Below, in pieces: positions 1 through 11,362 of a stretch of DNA of 64,000 nt. Source of the stretch: Ardenticatenia bacterium (GTDB lineage Bacteria; Chloroflexota; Anaerolineae; Ardenticatenales; Ardenticatenaceae); the NCBI GenBank assembly GCA_030949995.1, contig JAUZRY010000107.1:62001-126000 (forward strand), read 5' to 3'. The position numbers and the translations under genes were made by a program. A model generated the notes under the pieces. That model ran no database searches and was not told the DNA's origin. It worked only from the letters and a program-made list of their open reading frames with translations. How positions within the stretch are numbered: position 1 is the stretch's first letter; each line of letters opens with the position of its first letter.

Positions 1-1023
1 CGGCAAAGTGTTCCCCCCTGGTGCCGATGAAGATCACCAACCGTCGGTCCCTCGGCATAGTGAGCGCCCACCAGCCCCTACGGGCCGTGAGGTCGGCCAC
101 CCGGCGTCCCCAGAGGCTCAAGTGGCCCACGTCGTGGCCGGGCGCCTCGGCCACCAGGACCAGGTGGAGGGCATTCAACTCGTACCCGAGCGTGCGGGCG
201 CGGGCCCGGATGACGGGCTCCTCCTCGTTTGCCAGGATGACGTCGAGCAAATCAGCTTGAATGGCCTGGCGCGCTTCGGTCACTGCTTGGAGCTTGGCCA
301 ATTCCATGGCCAAGGCGGCCGCCCTCGGACGGCTACCAGTTGGGAGAAGCGGTCTAACCGTTCGGGCACGTCCACAAGCCACAGCGTGCCCACCTGACGC
401 CCGCCCACGTGCACGGCCACCTCCACCCGCTCGGTGTGGCCGTCGGCGCGGCCGGGATTCAGGGGGGCCTCGGTGAAGAGGGTGCCGTCGAGGAGTTTGA
501 GCTCGGCCTGGTGACCGGTCAGGCGCACCACGTTGGCCAACACGCCCTTGACCCCCTCCCCTTGGGCCACGCACTGTGTCAGGCGGCGGAGCAATTCGGC
601 CGCGCGTGCCTCTTCTTGGGCCTCCGGGTCGCTGATCAAGCGCACGACCGCTCTGGCCACACGGGCCAAGTCGGCCGAGGCGGGGAGCTCGAAGAGGGGA
701 ATGCCCACTTCATCGGCTCGGGCACGGGCTCCGGCATCTACCGGCGGAAAGGTGGCCAGAGCGCTCACGGGGATTTCGGCCAGGGCGCTCACCACACGGG
801 TCAGGGTGAGGGAGGGCGTGAAGACCCTGGCCGCCTTAAGGTCCAACAGCGCCAGCTCCTCGGCGCTCAGGCCGGGGAACAGGGGCAGCGTGTGGCCGCT
901 GGGGCGTGCCCAGCGCACCGGACGGCCCAGGCCAGCGCCGCCAGCCACCAAGCGCGTGCCCAGTGGCAGGGCCATGCGCCACACGTCACGCACCGTGGGA
1001 GGCACAAAGTCGTTCATGGTCAT
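1..1023 (-). CDS. PucR N-terminal-domain family transcriptional regulator; 3' end runs off window; one frameshift near 320-330
   Basis: ORF 280-1059(-) starts VPPTVRDVWRMALPLGTRLVAGGAGLGRPVRWA (PucR-like N-domain); the protein continues in another frame as RAAALAMELAKLQAVTEARQAIQADLLDVILANEEEPVIRARARTLGYELNALHLVLV. Confidence 0.75.
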
Positions 1024-1063
1024 GGGCGCCCCATTTCGGCCCTTCCCGTCCAGGACCACGCGG

Positions 1064-3634
1064 CTACGCGGTCACGTGGACACGGCTTCCGCGCTCGTCC
1101 TTCACCACGTCAATGCGGGCCGGGAAGGCGTCCTTCAGCTCCTCAATGTGGGTAATGACCAAGATGCGGGCGAATTCGTCCTGAATGGCGTTGATGGCTG
1201 CGATGAGCCGCTCGCGCCCCGTGCGGTCTTGAGATCCGAAGCCTTCGTCAATGAAGAGGGTTTGGAGCCGCGCACCGGCCCGCCGTGCCAACAGCTTGCT
1301 CATGGCAATGCGCAGGGCAAAGTTCACCCGAAAGGCCTCGCCGCCGCTGTAGAGCTCGTAGGGGCGGGCGCCGTGTTCGTCCCCGATGATGATGTCGAGG
1401 GTTTCAACCACAGTGCCCCGTTGGGTTTCGCGCTGAGTTTCCAGGCGCACGTACATGCGCCCGTCGGTCATCATGCCCAGGAGGCGGTTGGCCTCATCTT
1501 CGATCTCGGGCAACACGGCTTCGATGATCATCGCCTGCAATCCGCGCTTGCCAAACGCCTCCTGGAGGGCCTGAAAGGCCCACAGGCGCTCCTGCCACCT
1601 GTGCAGCTCCCGGCGTTTGGCCTCTTGCTTTTCAGCCTGGCGGCGGGCGTACTCCAGCCGCTGTTGGGCGCTTCCCAGCCTGACTTGTGCGGCGGCCAGT
1701 TCGCCCTCCAAGTGGGTCACCGTTCTCCTGAGTTCCTCCTCCTGCCGGCGCAGGGTGTGCCCGCCCTCCAACTCCAGAAGCAGGCGTGCCCGTCGTCTCT
1801 CCAGCTCGGCTTGCTCCTCGCGCGCGCGCCGGAGGCGGGCACTCACGTCCTCCAGGGCTTCGCGGTCCCGGGCAATCTGTTCCCGGGCCACGCGCAGCCG
1901 GTTCCACGCCTCCTCGGCGGGTTCGAGGTCACGCGCGCGGCGTTCGGCGTCATCGTGGGCACGGCGGTCATAGCCCAGGTTGTGGGCTTCTTCGTCCAGT
2001 TGGGCCAAGCGCGCGTGGGCCTCGTGGGCGTAGTCTCGCCGGTCAAGCCGGCGTCGGAGCGCGTCCACGTCGGCCCGGGCCTGCTGTTGGCGCCGGCGCA
2101 CGGCCTCGGCCTGTTCGAGGCGCTGTTCCAGCCTGGCCAGCTCCCGGTCGAGCTGGGGTCGTTTGACGTGGAGTTGCGCTTCGAGCTCCTTCACGGCGTT
2201 CTCGTGGGCCTCGAGTTCGGCTTTCAGGGCTTGCAGGCGCTCCCAGTTGTGGCGGTACCGGTCCCCCAGGGCCGTGCCCTCCGCGCGGATGTCGGCGAGG
2301 AGCTGTTGCCGGCGTTGGTCGCTGAGGGGCTGGCGGCACACGGGACACATGGCGTCATGCTCTTCCTCGAGGAGTTGAATGCGCTCTTTGAGCTGTTCCA
2401 TTTCCTGCCGAAGGCGGTTGTTCTCGGCGATAAGCTCGCCCCGTTCCTCCTGAGCGGCGTCACGGGCAGCGCGCAACGCCGCCAAGCGGTGCACCAGGTC
2501 ATCAAGTTCGGCGCGTCGGCGCTCCAGCGCCTCCCGCCGGGCGACAATTTCCTGAACGCGGGCGAGCTCGGCCTGACATTGGGCCACTACTTGCTCCTTG
2601 TGGTGAAGTTCCCGCTCCAGACGGTGGCGGGCCTCGTCAATGTGGCGCTGAACGTCGCGCCGCTCTTCCTGGAGGTCGAGGAGTTCGCGCATCTTCCGGT
2701 TCCAGTGCTCCAGCTCGCGGCGGGCCTCCTGAAGTTGGTGGTAGGCGCTCTCGATCTCCTCGGCGCGGTGCAGCAGGGCCTGGTGCTCCTGCAGGCCGGC
2801 CTCCAACGCTTGCTGCCGCCGGCTCAGCTTCTGGAGCTCCGCGTGCAACTCCTGGATCCGCCGTTCCACGCGGAGTCGCTCCTCATCACGGGCCTCCAGC
2901 TTCCTCAGTTGATCACGCACGCGACGCAAGTTTGCCTCAGCGGCCTCCAAGGCCTGGCGGGCGTCCCGGACGGCGTGTTCGGCCTTTTCGACGGCCTTCT
3001 CCCGCTCCTCAATGGTGGCAGCCTCCCGCTCGATCTCCTCCAGCTCACGCCTTAGGAATTCGACCTGTCCTTCGGCTTCCTTGGCCTTGTCACGCGCCCG
3101 CTGCTCATACGCATCGTACACGTCGAGCCCCAAGATGTCGGCCAGAATCTCCTTGCGTTTGCCGGGCCGCTTGGTGGTGAACTCGTCGGCACGCCCTTGG
3201 AGGATGAAGGCTGAGTTGATGAAGGTATCGTAATCAACCCGCAGGAGCGCGTTGATCTTGGCCTGCGTTTCCCGCAAGTTGTTGCCGCTGATGGGGATGA
3301 AGAGGGTGCCATTGTGAAGCTGAAGCTCCAGGAGGGTTTGTCCGCGGCCACCACGGCCGGCGCGTGTGCGGCGGCGGATCACGCGATACCGCTGGTCGTT
3401 GAGCTCGAACTCAAAGCGCACTTCCGCCTCATCCTCGCCCCACGTGATCAGGTCGTCGTCCCGGCGTGCCCGCGATTTTCCCCACAGCGCCCACGTGATG
3501 GCGTCGAGCAGAGCCGACTTGCCGTGGCCATTGTCCCCCACCAGGGAGGCCACGTGCAACTGCGAGAAGTCCACCTCGTTGTGTTCGCCACGGTAGCTCA
3601 TGAAGTTTCGCAACACCAGGCGAAGTGGAATCAT
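1064..3634 (-). CDS. sbcC: SbcC/Rad50-like AAA ATPase, DNA repair exonuclease subunit
   Basis: Walker A GDNGHGKSALLDAITWALWGKSR, long coiled coils, zinc hook CPVCRQPL, C-terminal LYSGGEAFRVNFALRIA...LFIDEGFGSQD; GGAGG upstream of ATG. Confidence 0.95.
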   Translation of the reverse strand: MIPLRLVLRNFMSYRGEHNEVDFSQLHVASLVGDNGHGKSALLDAITWALWGKSRARRDDDLITWGEDEAEVRFEFELNDQRYRVIRRRTRAGRGGRGQTLLELQLHNGTLFIPISGNNLRETQAKINALLRVDYDTFINSAFILQGRADEFTTKRPGKRKEILADILGLDVYDAYEQRARDKAKEAEGQVEFLRRELEEIEREAATIEEREKAVEKAEHAVRDARQALEAAEANLRRVRDQLRKLEARDEERLRVERRIQELHAELQKLSRRQQALEAGLQEHQALLHRAEEIESAYHQLQEARRELEHWNRKMRELLDLQEERRDVQRHIDEARHRLERELHHKEQVVAQCQAELARVQEIVARREALERRRAELDDLVHRLAALRAARDAAQEERGELIAENNRLRQEMEQLKERIQLLEEEHDAMCPVCRQPLSDQRRQQLLADIRAEGTALGDRYRHNWERLQALKAELEAHENAVKELEAQLHVKRPQLDRELARLEQRLEQAEAVRRRQQQARADVDALRRRLDRRDYAHEAHARLAQLDEEAHNLGYDRRAHDDAERRARDLEPAEEAWNRLRVAREQIARDREALEDVSARLRRAREEQAELERRRARLLLELEGGHTLRRQEEELRRTVTHLEGELAAAQVRLGSAQQRLEYARRQAEKQEAKRRELHRWQERLWAFQALQEAFGKRGLQAMIIEAVLPEIEDEANRLLGMMTDGRMYVRLETQRETQRGTVVETLDIIIGDEHGARPYELYSGGEAFRVNFALRIAMSKLLARRAGARLQTLFIDEGFGSQDRTGRERLIAAINAIQDEFARILVITHIEELKDAFPARIDVVKDERGSRVHVTA

Positions 3635-3864
3635 CGACAACCTCCAACACCCTGGGCTCGGGAGCGTGCGGCGGCCAGTGGGGCAACGGCGGTTGACCGG
3701 CTACATATTACCACACCCCCGCGATGGAAACAAAGGGCAAGTTGTCAGAACGCCCCCAGCATATGTGGGCGGAGGAAGTGGGCAAATGTCAGGGGAATGG
3801 TATAATAACGGCCCCACTCCAGGGGACATACGTCAGCACATGGAGCCACAAGGTGAGGTGAACG

Positions 3865-5364
3865 ATGGCAGCACAAGTGCGCGTGCGCTTTGCGCCGAGC
3901 CCCACGGGCTACCTGCACGTGGGCGGGGCGCGCACAGCGCTCTTCAACTGGCTCTGGGCCCGCCACACCGGGGGCACCTTCATCCTGCGCGTCGAGGACA
4001 CGGACCGCAAGCGCTACGTGCCCGACTCGCTCGAGGACATCCAGGAGAGCCTGCGCTGGCTGGGCATCACGTGGGACGAGGGCCCAGGGGTAGGCGGCCC
4101 ATACGGCCCCTATTTCCAAAGTGAACGCCTGGCGCTCTACCACCGCTACGCCGAGGAGCTGGTGAACCGGGGAGCGGCCTACCGGTGCTACTGCTCGCCC
4201 GAGCGCTTGGCCCGCGTGCGCCAGGAGCGCCAGCGGCGCGGGGAACCGCCCGGATACGACCGCCGGTGCCGGTACCTGTCCGCAGAGGAACGGGCACGCC
4301 TGGAGGCGGAGGGCCTCGCCTCGGTGGTGCGCCTCAAGGTCCCCGAGAGGGGCACCACGGTTGTCCGGGACCTGTTGCGGGGCGAGATCGCCTTCGAGAA
4401 CGCCACCCTTGAGGACGTGGTGCTCCTCAAGAGCGACGGCTATCCCACCTATCACTTGGCCGTGGTGGTGGACGATCACCTGATGGAGATCAGCCACGTG
4501 ATGCGGGCCGACGAGTGGATTTCGAGCTTTCCCCTGCACGCGCTCATCTACCGAGCCCTCGAGTGGGAGCTGCCCACCTTCGTCCACTTGCCCATGATCC
4601 TGGACCCCAGCGGCACGGGCAAGCTGAGCAAGCGCAAGCAGAAGCGCGCCGACGGCCAGGTGGCGGACAACATGACGACGGTGCGCGAGTTCCGCGAGGC
4701 CGGCTACCTGCCCGAAGCCCTCTTCAACTTCATCGCCACCCTGGGGTGGGCCTACAGCGGCACCCAAGAGATCTTCAGCGTGGACGAAGCCATTGCCCGC
4801 TTTGAACTCGAAGACATCCGCAAGGCACCGGCTGTCTTCTCCTACGAGAAGCTGGAGTGGATGAACGGTGTCTACATCCGCGCCCTCGCGCCCGAGGAGC
4901 TCGCCCGCCGGCTGGTGCCCTTCATGGCCAAGGCGGGCATCGAGGTGGAGGCTGAGGCCCTCTTGCCTCTCATCCCCCTGGTCCAAGAGCGGCTGAAGAC
5001 GCTGGCCGATGGCCCCTCGTATCTGGATTTCTTCTTCCAGGAGGTGGAAGTCCCCCCGCCCGCGCTCTTCATCCACAAGAAGATGGACCTGGAGCGCACA
5101 GTGCGGGCGCTGGGGGCCGCACGCGAGGTGCTGGCCCAAGTCGTGTGGGAGGAAGAGGCCATTGAAACTCACCTGCGCCAACTCGCCAAGGCATTGGGCC
5201 TGAAGCCCGGCCATCTCTTTCAGCCCATCCGCGTGGCCACAACGGGCAAGCGAGTGGCGCCCCCGCTCTTCGGCACCCTCTACCACCTGGGACGGGAGCG
5301 CGTGCTCGCGCGCGTGGACCGGGCCATCGCCGCCCTGAAGCGCGCCCTCGCCCGACAGGAGTAG
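3865..5364 (+). CDS. gltX: glutamate--tRNA ligase
   Basis: VRVRFAPSPTGYLHVGGARTALFNWLWAR, class I HIGH-like motif, KLSKRK motif. Confidence 0.97.
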   Translation: MAAQVRVRFAPSPTGYLHVGGARTALFNWLWARHTGGTFILRVEDTDRKRYVPDSLEDIQESLRWLGITWDEGPGVGGPYGPYFQSERLALYHRYAEELVNRGAAYRCYCSPERLARVRQERQRRGEPPGYDRRCRYLSAEERARLEAEGLASVVRLKVPERGTTVVRDLLRGEIAFENATLEDVVLLKSDGYPTYHLAVVVDDHLMEISHVMRADEWISSFPLHALIYRALEWELPTFVHLPMILDPSGTGKLSKRKQKRADGQVADNMTTVREFREAGYLPEALFNFIATLGWAYSGTQEIFSVDEAIARFELEDIRKAPAVFSYEKLEWMNGVYIRALAPEELARRLVPFMAKAGIEVEAEALLPLIPLVQERLKTLADGPSYLDFFFQEVEVPPPALFIHKKMDLERTVRALGAAREVLAQVVWEEEAIETHLRQLAKALGLKPGHLFQPIRVATTGKRVAPPLFGTLYHLGRERVLARVDRAIAALKRALARQE

Positions 5365-5367
5365 CTC

Positions 5368-6615
5368 ATGAGACTCTTGGACGCGCTGATTCCAGCCCCT
5401 TTCGTGGTGCCACGCTACGACGGGCGCAGCATTGCCAACATCCCGGCCACCTTCGGTGCCCTGTGGGATGTGCCCGTGAGTCCCCTGCCCCCGCTGGCAA
5501 CGGAACTGTGGGAGCCCTTGGTGGGCAACGGGGTGGACCGCGTGCTCTTCATCCTGCTCGACGCCGTGGGCTGGCACCGAATGGGCCGCGCCCTGGCCCA
5601 GGATAAGAGCACCACCCGGTGGCTGGCGCGCGCGGGGGCCATTGTGGAGCCCATTACCTCCATCTTCCCCAGCACCACCGCGGCCGCCCTGACCACCATT
5701 TGGACAGGCACGCCGCCGGCCCAACACGGCATAGTGGGATACACCTTGTGGCTCAGGGAGTTCGGCGTCGTGGTCCAGATGATTGAGCTCCAGGGGGCAC
5801 GCCGGGGCTTGGGCGCCGACTTGTTGGCGGCCGGCTTGGACCCGGCGTCGTTCGTGCCGGTGCCAACTTTGGCCCAACGGCTCAGCGCTGCCGGCATTTC
5901 TCTGGTGGTGCTCATCGGCGCGGACATCCACGGCAGCGGGCTCAGCCGGCTCCACTTTCGGGGCACCGAACGGGTGATCCCCTACGCGGGCCTGGGGGAC
6001 TGCTTGGCCATCCTGCGCGCCGTGTTGGAGGAGTCACAAGGGAAGCGGGCCTTATTGGCCGCCTACTGGCCCTCGTTTGACACCCTGAGCCACCTGCACG
6101 GGCCCGAAGTGACCAACTGGGACGCCGAGTGGCGCGTGGTGACCACGGCACTGCGCGACGTGCTCCTTCATGAGCTCAGCCCGGCCGCCCGGCGACGCAC
6201 GCTGGTGGTGATCACGGCCGACCACGGCCACAACACTGTCCAAGAGGAGCGGCTGGTGGTACTCGAACGCCACCAGGAGCTGGCCGACGCTCTCCTCATC
6301 GAGCCCACCGGGGACAGCCGGGCACCCTACCTCCACGTGCGCAACGGCCACCGAGACGTGGCTCGCCACTATGTGGAGGAACATTTGCACCAGGCCTTCC
6401 ACGTGTTGGATTCGGAGGAGGCCCTGCACGCTGGGCTGTGGGGGCCCGGTGCTCCCATGCCAGAGGTGCCCTTTCGCGTGGGTGACCTCGTGCTGCTGGC
6501 CCGTGACGGTTATGCACTCGAGCACAGCCCGCGCACGATGCCCATGAGGGGCCGGCACGGGGGCCTGCTGCCAGACGAGGCGTTGGTGCCGTGGATCGCC
6601 TTTCGGTTGGACTGA
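5368..6615 (+). CDS. alkaline phosphatase family / type I phosphodiesterase-nucleotide pyrophosphatase-like protein
   Basis: RVLFILLDAVGWHRMG, SIFPSTTAAALTTIWTGTPPAQHGIVGYTLWLREFG, VVITADHGHNTV. Confidence 0.85.
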   Translation: MRLLDALIPAPFVVPRYDGRSIANIPATFGALWDVPVSPLPPLATELWEPLVGNGVDRVLFILLDAVGWHRMGRALAQDKSTTRWLARAGAIVEPITSIFPSTTAAALTTIWTGTPPAQHGIVGYTLWLREFGVVVQMIELQGARRGLGADLLAAGLDPASFVPVPTLAQRLSAAGISLVVLIGADIHGSGLSRLHFRGTERVIPYAGLGDCLAILRAVLEESQGKRALLAAYWPSFDTLSHLHGPEVTNWDAEWRVVTTALRDVLLHELSPAARRRTLVVITADHGHNTVQEERLVVLERHQELADALLIEPTGDSRAPYLHVRNGHRDVARHYVEEHLHQAFHVLDSEEALHAGLWGPGAPMPEVPFRVGDLVLLARDGYALEHSPRTMPMRGRHGGLLPDEALVPWIAFRLD

Positions 6616-6675
6616 GCGGAAGGAGCAGGCGGGGAAGCTGTGCGCGGCGAGTGACCACGGGGGCACAGCCAGGGG

Positions 6676-6912
6676 TTACGAGGGGGTTTTTTTGCTGTCA
6701 CGGTAGCGGTACACGATCCGCCCCCGCTCCAGGTCGTAGGGGGAAAGCTCCAAGCGCACGCGGTCACCTAAGGTCACGCGAATGTAGTTTTTGCGCATCT
6801 TGCCGGACAGATAGCCCAGGATCTCCTGCCCGTTGTCCAGTTGGACGCGGAACATGGTATTGGGCAGTGCCTCCACAATAGTGCCGTCCACGTACAGTTT
6901 CTCACTCGTCAT
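6676..6912 (-). CDS. infA: translation initiation factor IF-1
   Basis: [64 protein letters not shown]. Confidence 0.96.
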   Translation of the reverse strand: MTSEKLYVDGTIVEALPNTMFRVQLDNGQEILGYLSGKMRKNYIRVTLGDRVRLELSPYDLERGRIVYRYRDSKKTPS

Positions 6913-6939
6913 AGGGCCTCCTTCATCGGTGCGTTCGGG

Positions 6940-7248
6940 TTACGGTGACCACCCAAAGGGGGTACGCCGGACCTCAAAACGGGATTGTCCGCCCGTTGGG
7001 GGTTCTTCATCCACATCGACGTGGGTGACCCGCGCGGCCGGGGGTCCCCGGTGGGCCCAGCGAACCAGTGCGTCCACCGCCTCTGGCGGCCCCTCAGCGA
7101 CGAATTCCACCCGCCCGTCGGGCAGATTGCGCACCCAACCACCCACACCCAGGCGCAACGCCTCCTGCTGCATGGAAACGCGGAAGAAGACGCCTTGGAC
7201 GCGCCCACTGATGAACCCGTGGATCCGTTTCCGGCCCGGCGCGCTCAT
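6940..7248 (-). CDS. acylphosphatase
   Basis: [41 protein letters not shown]; start trimmed to MSAPGRK. Confidence 0.93.
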   Translation of the reverse strand: MSAPGRKRIHGFISGRVQGVFFRVSMQQEALRLGVGGWVRNLPDGRVEFVAEGPPEAVDALVRWAHRGPPAARVTHVDVDEEPPTGGQSRFEVRRTPFGWSP

Positions 7249-7324
7249 CGGGCTCCTCACGCCCCCATCTCTACATAAGTTCCCCGGCACGCCGGTGGGA
7301 TTGTACCATGCGGCCTCAGAGTTG

Positions 7325-8104
7325 TCAATCGCCTGGGACGTCCGCCTCAGCACGCACCGAATTGCACAACACGCCCACGCCTTCCACTTCGATTTCCACC
7401 ACATCCCCGGGCACCAGCGGTCCAACGCCGGCCGGAGTGCCGGTGAGGAGCACATCGCCGGGCTCCAAGGTCATCACGGCGGTGACAGCCGCAATGAGGT
7501 GGGGAATGGCGAAGACCATGTCGCGCGTGTTGCCGTGTTGGCGCACTTCTCCGTTCACCCGGGCGATCACGTCCACGGCACGGGGGTCCACATCCGTGAC
7601 AATCCAGGGGCCCAGGGGACAGAACGTGTCGAAGCCCTTGGCCCGTGTCCACTGGCCATCGCTGAACTGGAGGTCACGGGCCGTCACGTCGTTGGCACAG
7701 GTGTAGCCGAGCACCACGTCCCACGCACTCTCGTCAGGCCGCACGTGGCGGCAGCGCCGGCCGATAACTACGGCCAATTCCGCCTCGTGCTCCACGTGTC
7801 GGCTGAGGCGGGGGAGTCGAATGACTTCGCCTGTGCCGATGACGGCACTGGGGGGCTTGAGGAAGAGCAATGGCTCCTTGGGCACCTCGGCGTTGTGTTC
7901 GGCCGCGTGGGCGGCGTAGTTGCGGCCCACACAGACGATCTTGCTCGGTTGCACAGGGGCCAGAAGCTGCACCTCGGACAACGGGGCCACGTGGGTGCCC
8001 CGCTGCCATTCCCGGAACACATCACCGTCCAAACGATATACGTCCTCACCGTCCAACACGCCGGTGGCCACCAGGCCACGATAGGCAAAGCGCACAATGT
8101 TCAT
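7325..8104 (-). CDS. fumarylacetoacetate hydrolase family protein
   Basis: [70 protein letters not shown]. Confidence 0.95.
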   Translation of the reverse strand: MNIVRFAYRGLVATGVLDGEDVYRLDGDVFREWQRGTHVAPLSEVQLLAPVQPSKIVCVGRNYAAHAAEHNAEVPKEPLLFLKPPSAVIGTGEVIRLPRLSRHVEHEAELAVVIGRRCRHVRPDESAWDVVLGYTCANDVTARDLQFSDGQWTRAKGFDTFCPLGPWIVTDVDPRAVDVIARVNGEVRQHGNTRDMVFAIPHLIAAVTAVMTLEPGDVLLTGTPAGVGPLVPGDVVEIEVEGVGVLCNSVRAEADVPGD

Positions 8105-8137
8105 GGTATCCCTCCCTCACGTTGCGCTCAGGTGGTA

Positions 8138-9442
8138 TCACGTTTGGAAAAAGGCCACGGCCACAGCTAGGCTCCCCATCACAGCCAGCACGCCGAAGCC
8201 GTAGGCGGTGGGCGTGCGGATGGGCCGAGCTCCTAAGGTGTACGCCATGGTCGCCTTGGCCAGGGTGTTGCCCAGGGTGGCGAAGAGAATCGCGATGGCC
8301 GCGCTCATCACGCTGAGCCCCCCGGTGGAGGCGGTGTTGGCCAGGGAGAGCACGATGGCATCAACGCCCACAAGGCCCGTGAGCAGGCTGGCCACAAAGA
8401 GCCCTACAGTGCCTAAGTAAAGCTCAGCAAATTTCACTATAAAGGAAACGACCACGAAGATCACGGTGAACCGAATGGCCCCGCTCAAGTTGAGGGGGTT
8501 CTCCAGGGTCACGCCTCGCTCGTCAGCCGGCAACCGGTAGACTTGCCAGAGCACGATGAAGGTGATCAGGCCGGACACGGTGAGGCCCAACAGGTAAGGC
8601 AACGTGGCCCAGAACAGCGCGGGGTTCAGGATCAGGAGGAGGACAGCCACCCGCGGGTACATGACCGTGGAGGCGAGGATGAGGGCCACGCCCAAGGCCG
8701 GCGCCAGGCGCGGCGTGCTGTGGCTGCGTTCGGCAAAACTCAGCGTTGTGGCCGTGCTGGAGACCATGCCCCCCAGCAACCCTGTCATCCAGAGGGCTCG
8801 ATGGGGACCCACGGCCTTGATGGCCAAGTAGCCCCCAAAGCTCACCCCGGAGATGAGCACCACGAGCAACCAGATGCGGTAGGGATTGAGCACCTGATAG
8901 GGGTCGAGGGGTCTGTTGGGCAGAATGGGCAGAATCACCACGGTGATGAGGGCGAACTGAAGGGTGGCCAACAGGTCCTCGTGAGTGAGGCTGCGAGCTA
9001 GTTCGTGAAGGGTGCGCTTGAGGGAGAGGAGCAACGTCACCACGACGGTGATGGCGCTGGCCAGAGTGCCCCATCCCCAGTAGCTGAGGCTGCCCAGCAT
9101 GAAGACGAGCAGGATGGTCACTTCCGTGGTGATACCTTCACTGCGGTCACCCCGCTCATCGGTGAGGCGGCGCATGTAGGTCACGCCCACGAGGACGGCC
9201 ATGCCCCCGAAGGCAACGGCGAACACAGTGGGCGATTCCAGCGTGTGGGCCACGAAGGCGGCCAGCGCGCCCAACAGCGAGATGAGGGGAAAGGTCCGAA
9301 TGCCGGCAAAGGCACGCTCAACCTCGGCCACGTGCTGCTGGGCGTACTCGCGCTCCAGTCCGACCAGCCCGCCAAGGGCCATGGCAAGGCCGAAGCGAAA
9401 CCAGAGATCAATGTTGGGCACCAACTCGGTGAGCCATTCCAT
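8138..9442 (-). CDS. MgtC/SapB family (DUF4010-like) membrane protein
   Basis: FGLAMALGGLVGLEREYAQQ, multiple TM segments; start at MEWLTELV. Confidence 0.85.
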   Translation of the reverse strand: MEWLTELVPNIDLWFRFGLAMALGGLVGLEREYAQQHVAEVERAFAGIRTFPLISLLGALAAFVAHTLESPTVFAVAFGGMAVLVGVTYMRRLTDERGDRSEGITTEVTILLVFMLGSLSYWGWGTLASAITVVVTLLLSLKRTLHELARSLTHEDLLATLQFALITVVILPILPNRPLDPYQVLNPYRIWLLVVLISGVSFGGYLAIKAVGPHRALWMTGLLGGMVSSTATTLSFAERSHSTPRLAPALGVALILASTVMYPRVAVLLLILNPALFWATLPYLLGLTVSGLITFIVLWQVYRLPADERGVTLENPLNLSGAIRFTVIFVVVSFIVKFAELYLGTVGLFVASLLTGLVGVDAIVLSLANTASTGGLSVMSAAIAILFATLGNTLAKATMAYTLGARPIRTPTAYGFGVLAVMGSLAVAVAFFQT

Positions 9443-9559
9443 GTGTCCTTGACCTTTAACGCGAATGTGTCCGCCAGGACGCGCTCCCCGGACGACGCCA
9501 AAGAGAAAAGCCGGGCCACGAAGCGCACCGTGCCCGGCTTCGGCCAACGGGCGGGCCGG

Positions 9560-11173
9560 TCATTCGATTCGGGGGGCGGCTGCTAGCACCTCCTCCGGCA
9601 CCAGTTCGGCAAAGGCCGCAAAGTTGCGCCGAAAAGCGGCCGCCAGGGACCGAGCGTGTTCGTCGTATGCCCCCTTGTCGGCCCACGTGTTGCGCGGGAT
9701 CAGCACCTCGTCAGGCACCTCCGGCACGCGGGTCGGGATGTGCAGGCCGAAGAGGGGATCGCGCACCGTCTCCACGCTGTCCAAGTGGCCGGCCAAGGCC
9801 GCGCGGACCATGGCACGAGTGTACTTCAGGGGCATCCGGTGGCCCACGCCGTAGGCTCCCCCCGTCCATCCCGTGTTCACCAGCCAGACGCGCACGCCGT
9901 GTGCCTTCATCTTGCGCCCTAACAGCTCCGCGTAGACGTAGGGATGTCGTGGGAGAAAGGGGGCCCCGAAGCAGGCGCTGAAGGTGGCCTGTGGCTCGGT
10001 AATGCCCCGCTCGGTGCCCGCCACCTTGGCGGTGTAGCCGGCCAGAAAGTGAAACATGGCCTGCTCAGGGGTCAGGCGGGCAATGGGTGGCAGCACGCCA
10101 AAGGCGTCGGCAGTCAAGAAGAAGATGTGGCGCGGATGGCCGCCGCGCCCCCTCGGGCACGTACCCGTCCACGTATTCTATGGGGTACGAGGAGCGGGTG
10201 TTCTCGGTAATACTGCCGTCGTCAAAGTCGGGCTCCCTGGTGAGCGGATCGAGGATCACGTTCTCCAGGATGGTGCCAAATCGGCGGGAGGCCGCGTAGA
10301 TGACGGGCTCCCCCGTGGGGGAGAGGTTGATCACCTTGGCGTAACATCCTCCTTCAAAGTTGAAGACCCCGTTGGGCCCCCAACCGTGCTCGTCGTCGCC
10401 GATCAGGGAGCGGTCGGGGTCGCTGGAGAGGGTCGTCTTGCCCGTGCCCGAGAGGCCGAAGAAGAGGGCCACATCGCCGTCGGGCCCCACGTTGGCCGAA
10501 CAGTGCATGGGCAGCCCCCCCCCTGAGCGGGCAACAAGTAGTTGAGCACGGAGAAGACGGATTTCTTGATCTCGCCGGCGTAGCAAGTGCCCACGATCAC
10601 CGTTGTGCGCTGGGCAAAGTTGATCACCACGGCCACTTGGGAGCGCGTGTTGTGGCGCTCCGGCGTGGCCACGAAGTGGGGAGCGTGGAGCACGAGCCAA
10701 TCGGGCACGAACTCGCGTCGCTCCTCCGGGGAAGGCACCAGGAACATGTTGTGAACGAAGAGGCTGTGCCACGCCGACTCGGAGACAACGCGCACACGGA
10801 AGCGATAGTCGGGATCGGCACAGGCGTACACGTCCTGCACGAAGAGCTCACGGTTCTGGAAATAGGCCAAGACATCACTGTGCAGGCGGTCAAAGTCGGC
10901 TGGCTCAAAGGGGCGGTTCACCTCACCCCACCAGATGTCAGCTTCGCTGGACGGCTCCCGCACGAGGAAGCGGTCATTGGGCGAGCGGCCGGTGTACGGG
11001 GCCGTGACGGCCACAAACGGCCCCTGGCGAGCTAGGATGCCCTCATTCCGCCGCAGCGCGTGCTCGTAGAGCTGGGCGGGGTAGAGGTTCCAGAGCTCAC
11101 GCCGGACGTTTCGCAGGCCGTGATGCTCGAGGCCATACGTGCTCTGTACGGTGGCATGTGGTTCCGCTGACAT
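9560..11173 (-). CDS. pckA: phosphoenolpyruvate carboxykinase (ATP), split by two frameshifts near 10150 and 10515
   Basis: Three ORFs in successive frames join to [16 protein letters not shown]...[60 protein letters not shown]...[49 protein letters not shown]. Confidence 0.93.
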
Positions 11174-11362
11174 GATCTCACCTCTCATCGGTTTTTGGCG
11201 CAGAAACCGGCGCGGTTCCCACGTTGTCCGGCACCCGGCGCACATGGCACCGGAGTTCCCCCGTGACTCGGCAGGCACCCCTGGCTGCTATGACGGACAA
11301 CTCACCCCACCACTCACCGCTTCCCTTGGGATTGGCCCGCGTGGCACAACAGCCCGGCACGG

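Noticed and set aside
533-3055. 840-aa plus-strand ORF
   Set aside because: Antisense to sbcC; composition artefact of high-GC codon bias. The minus strand has clear SbcC motifs.
3745-5955. 736-aa minus-strand ORF
   Set aside because: Antisense to gltX and the phosphodiesterase gene; low-complexity H/G/E-rich translation with no family signature.
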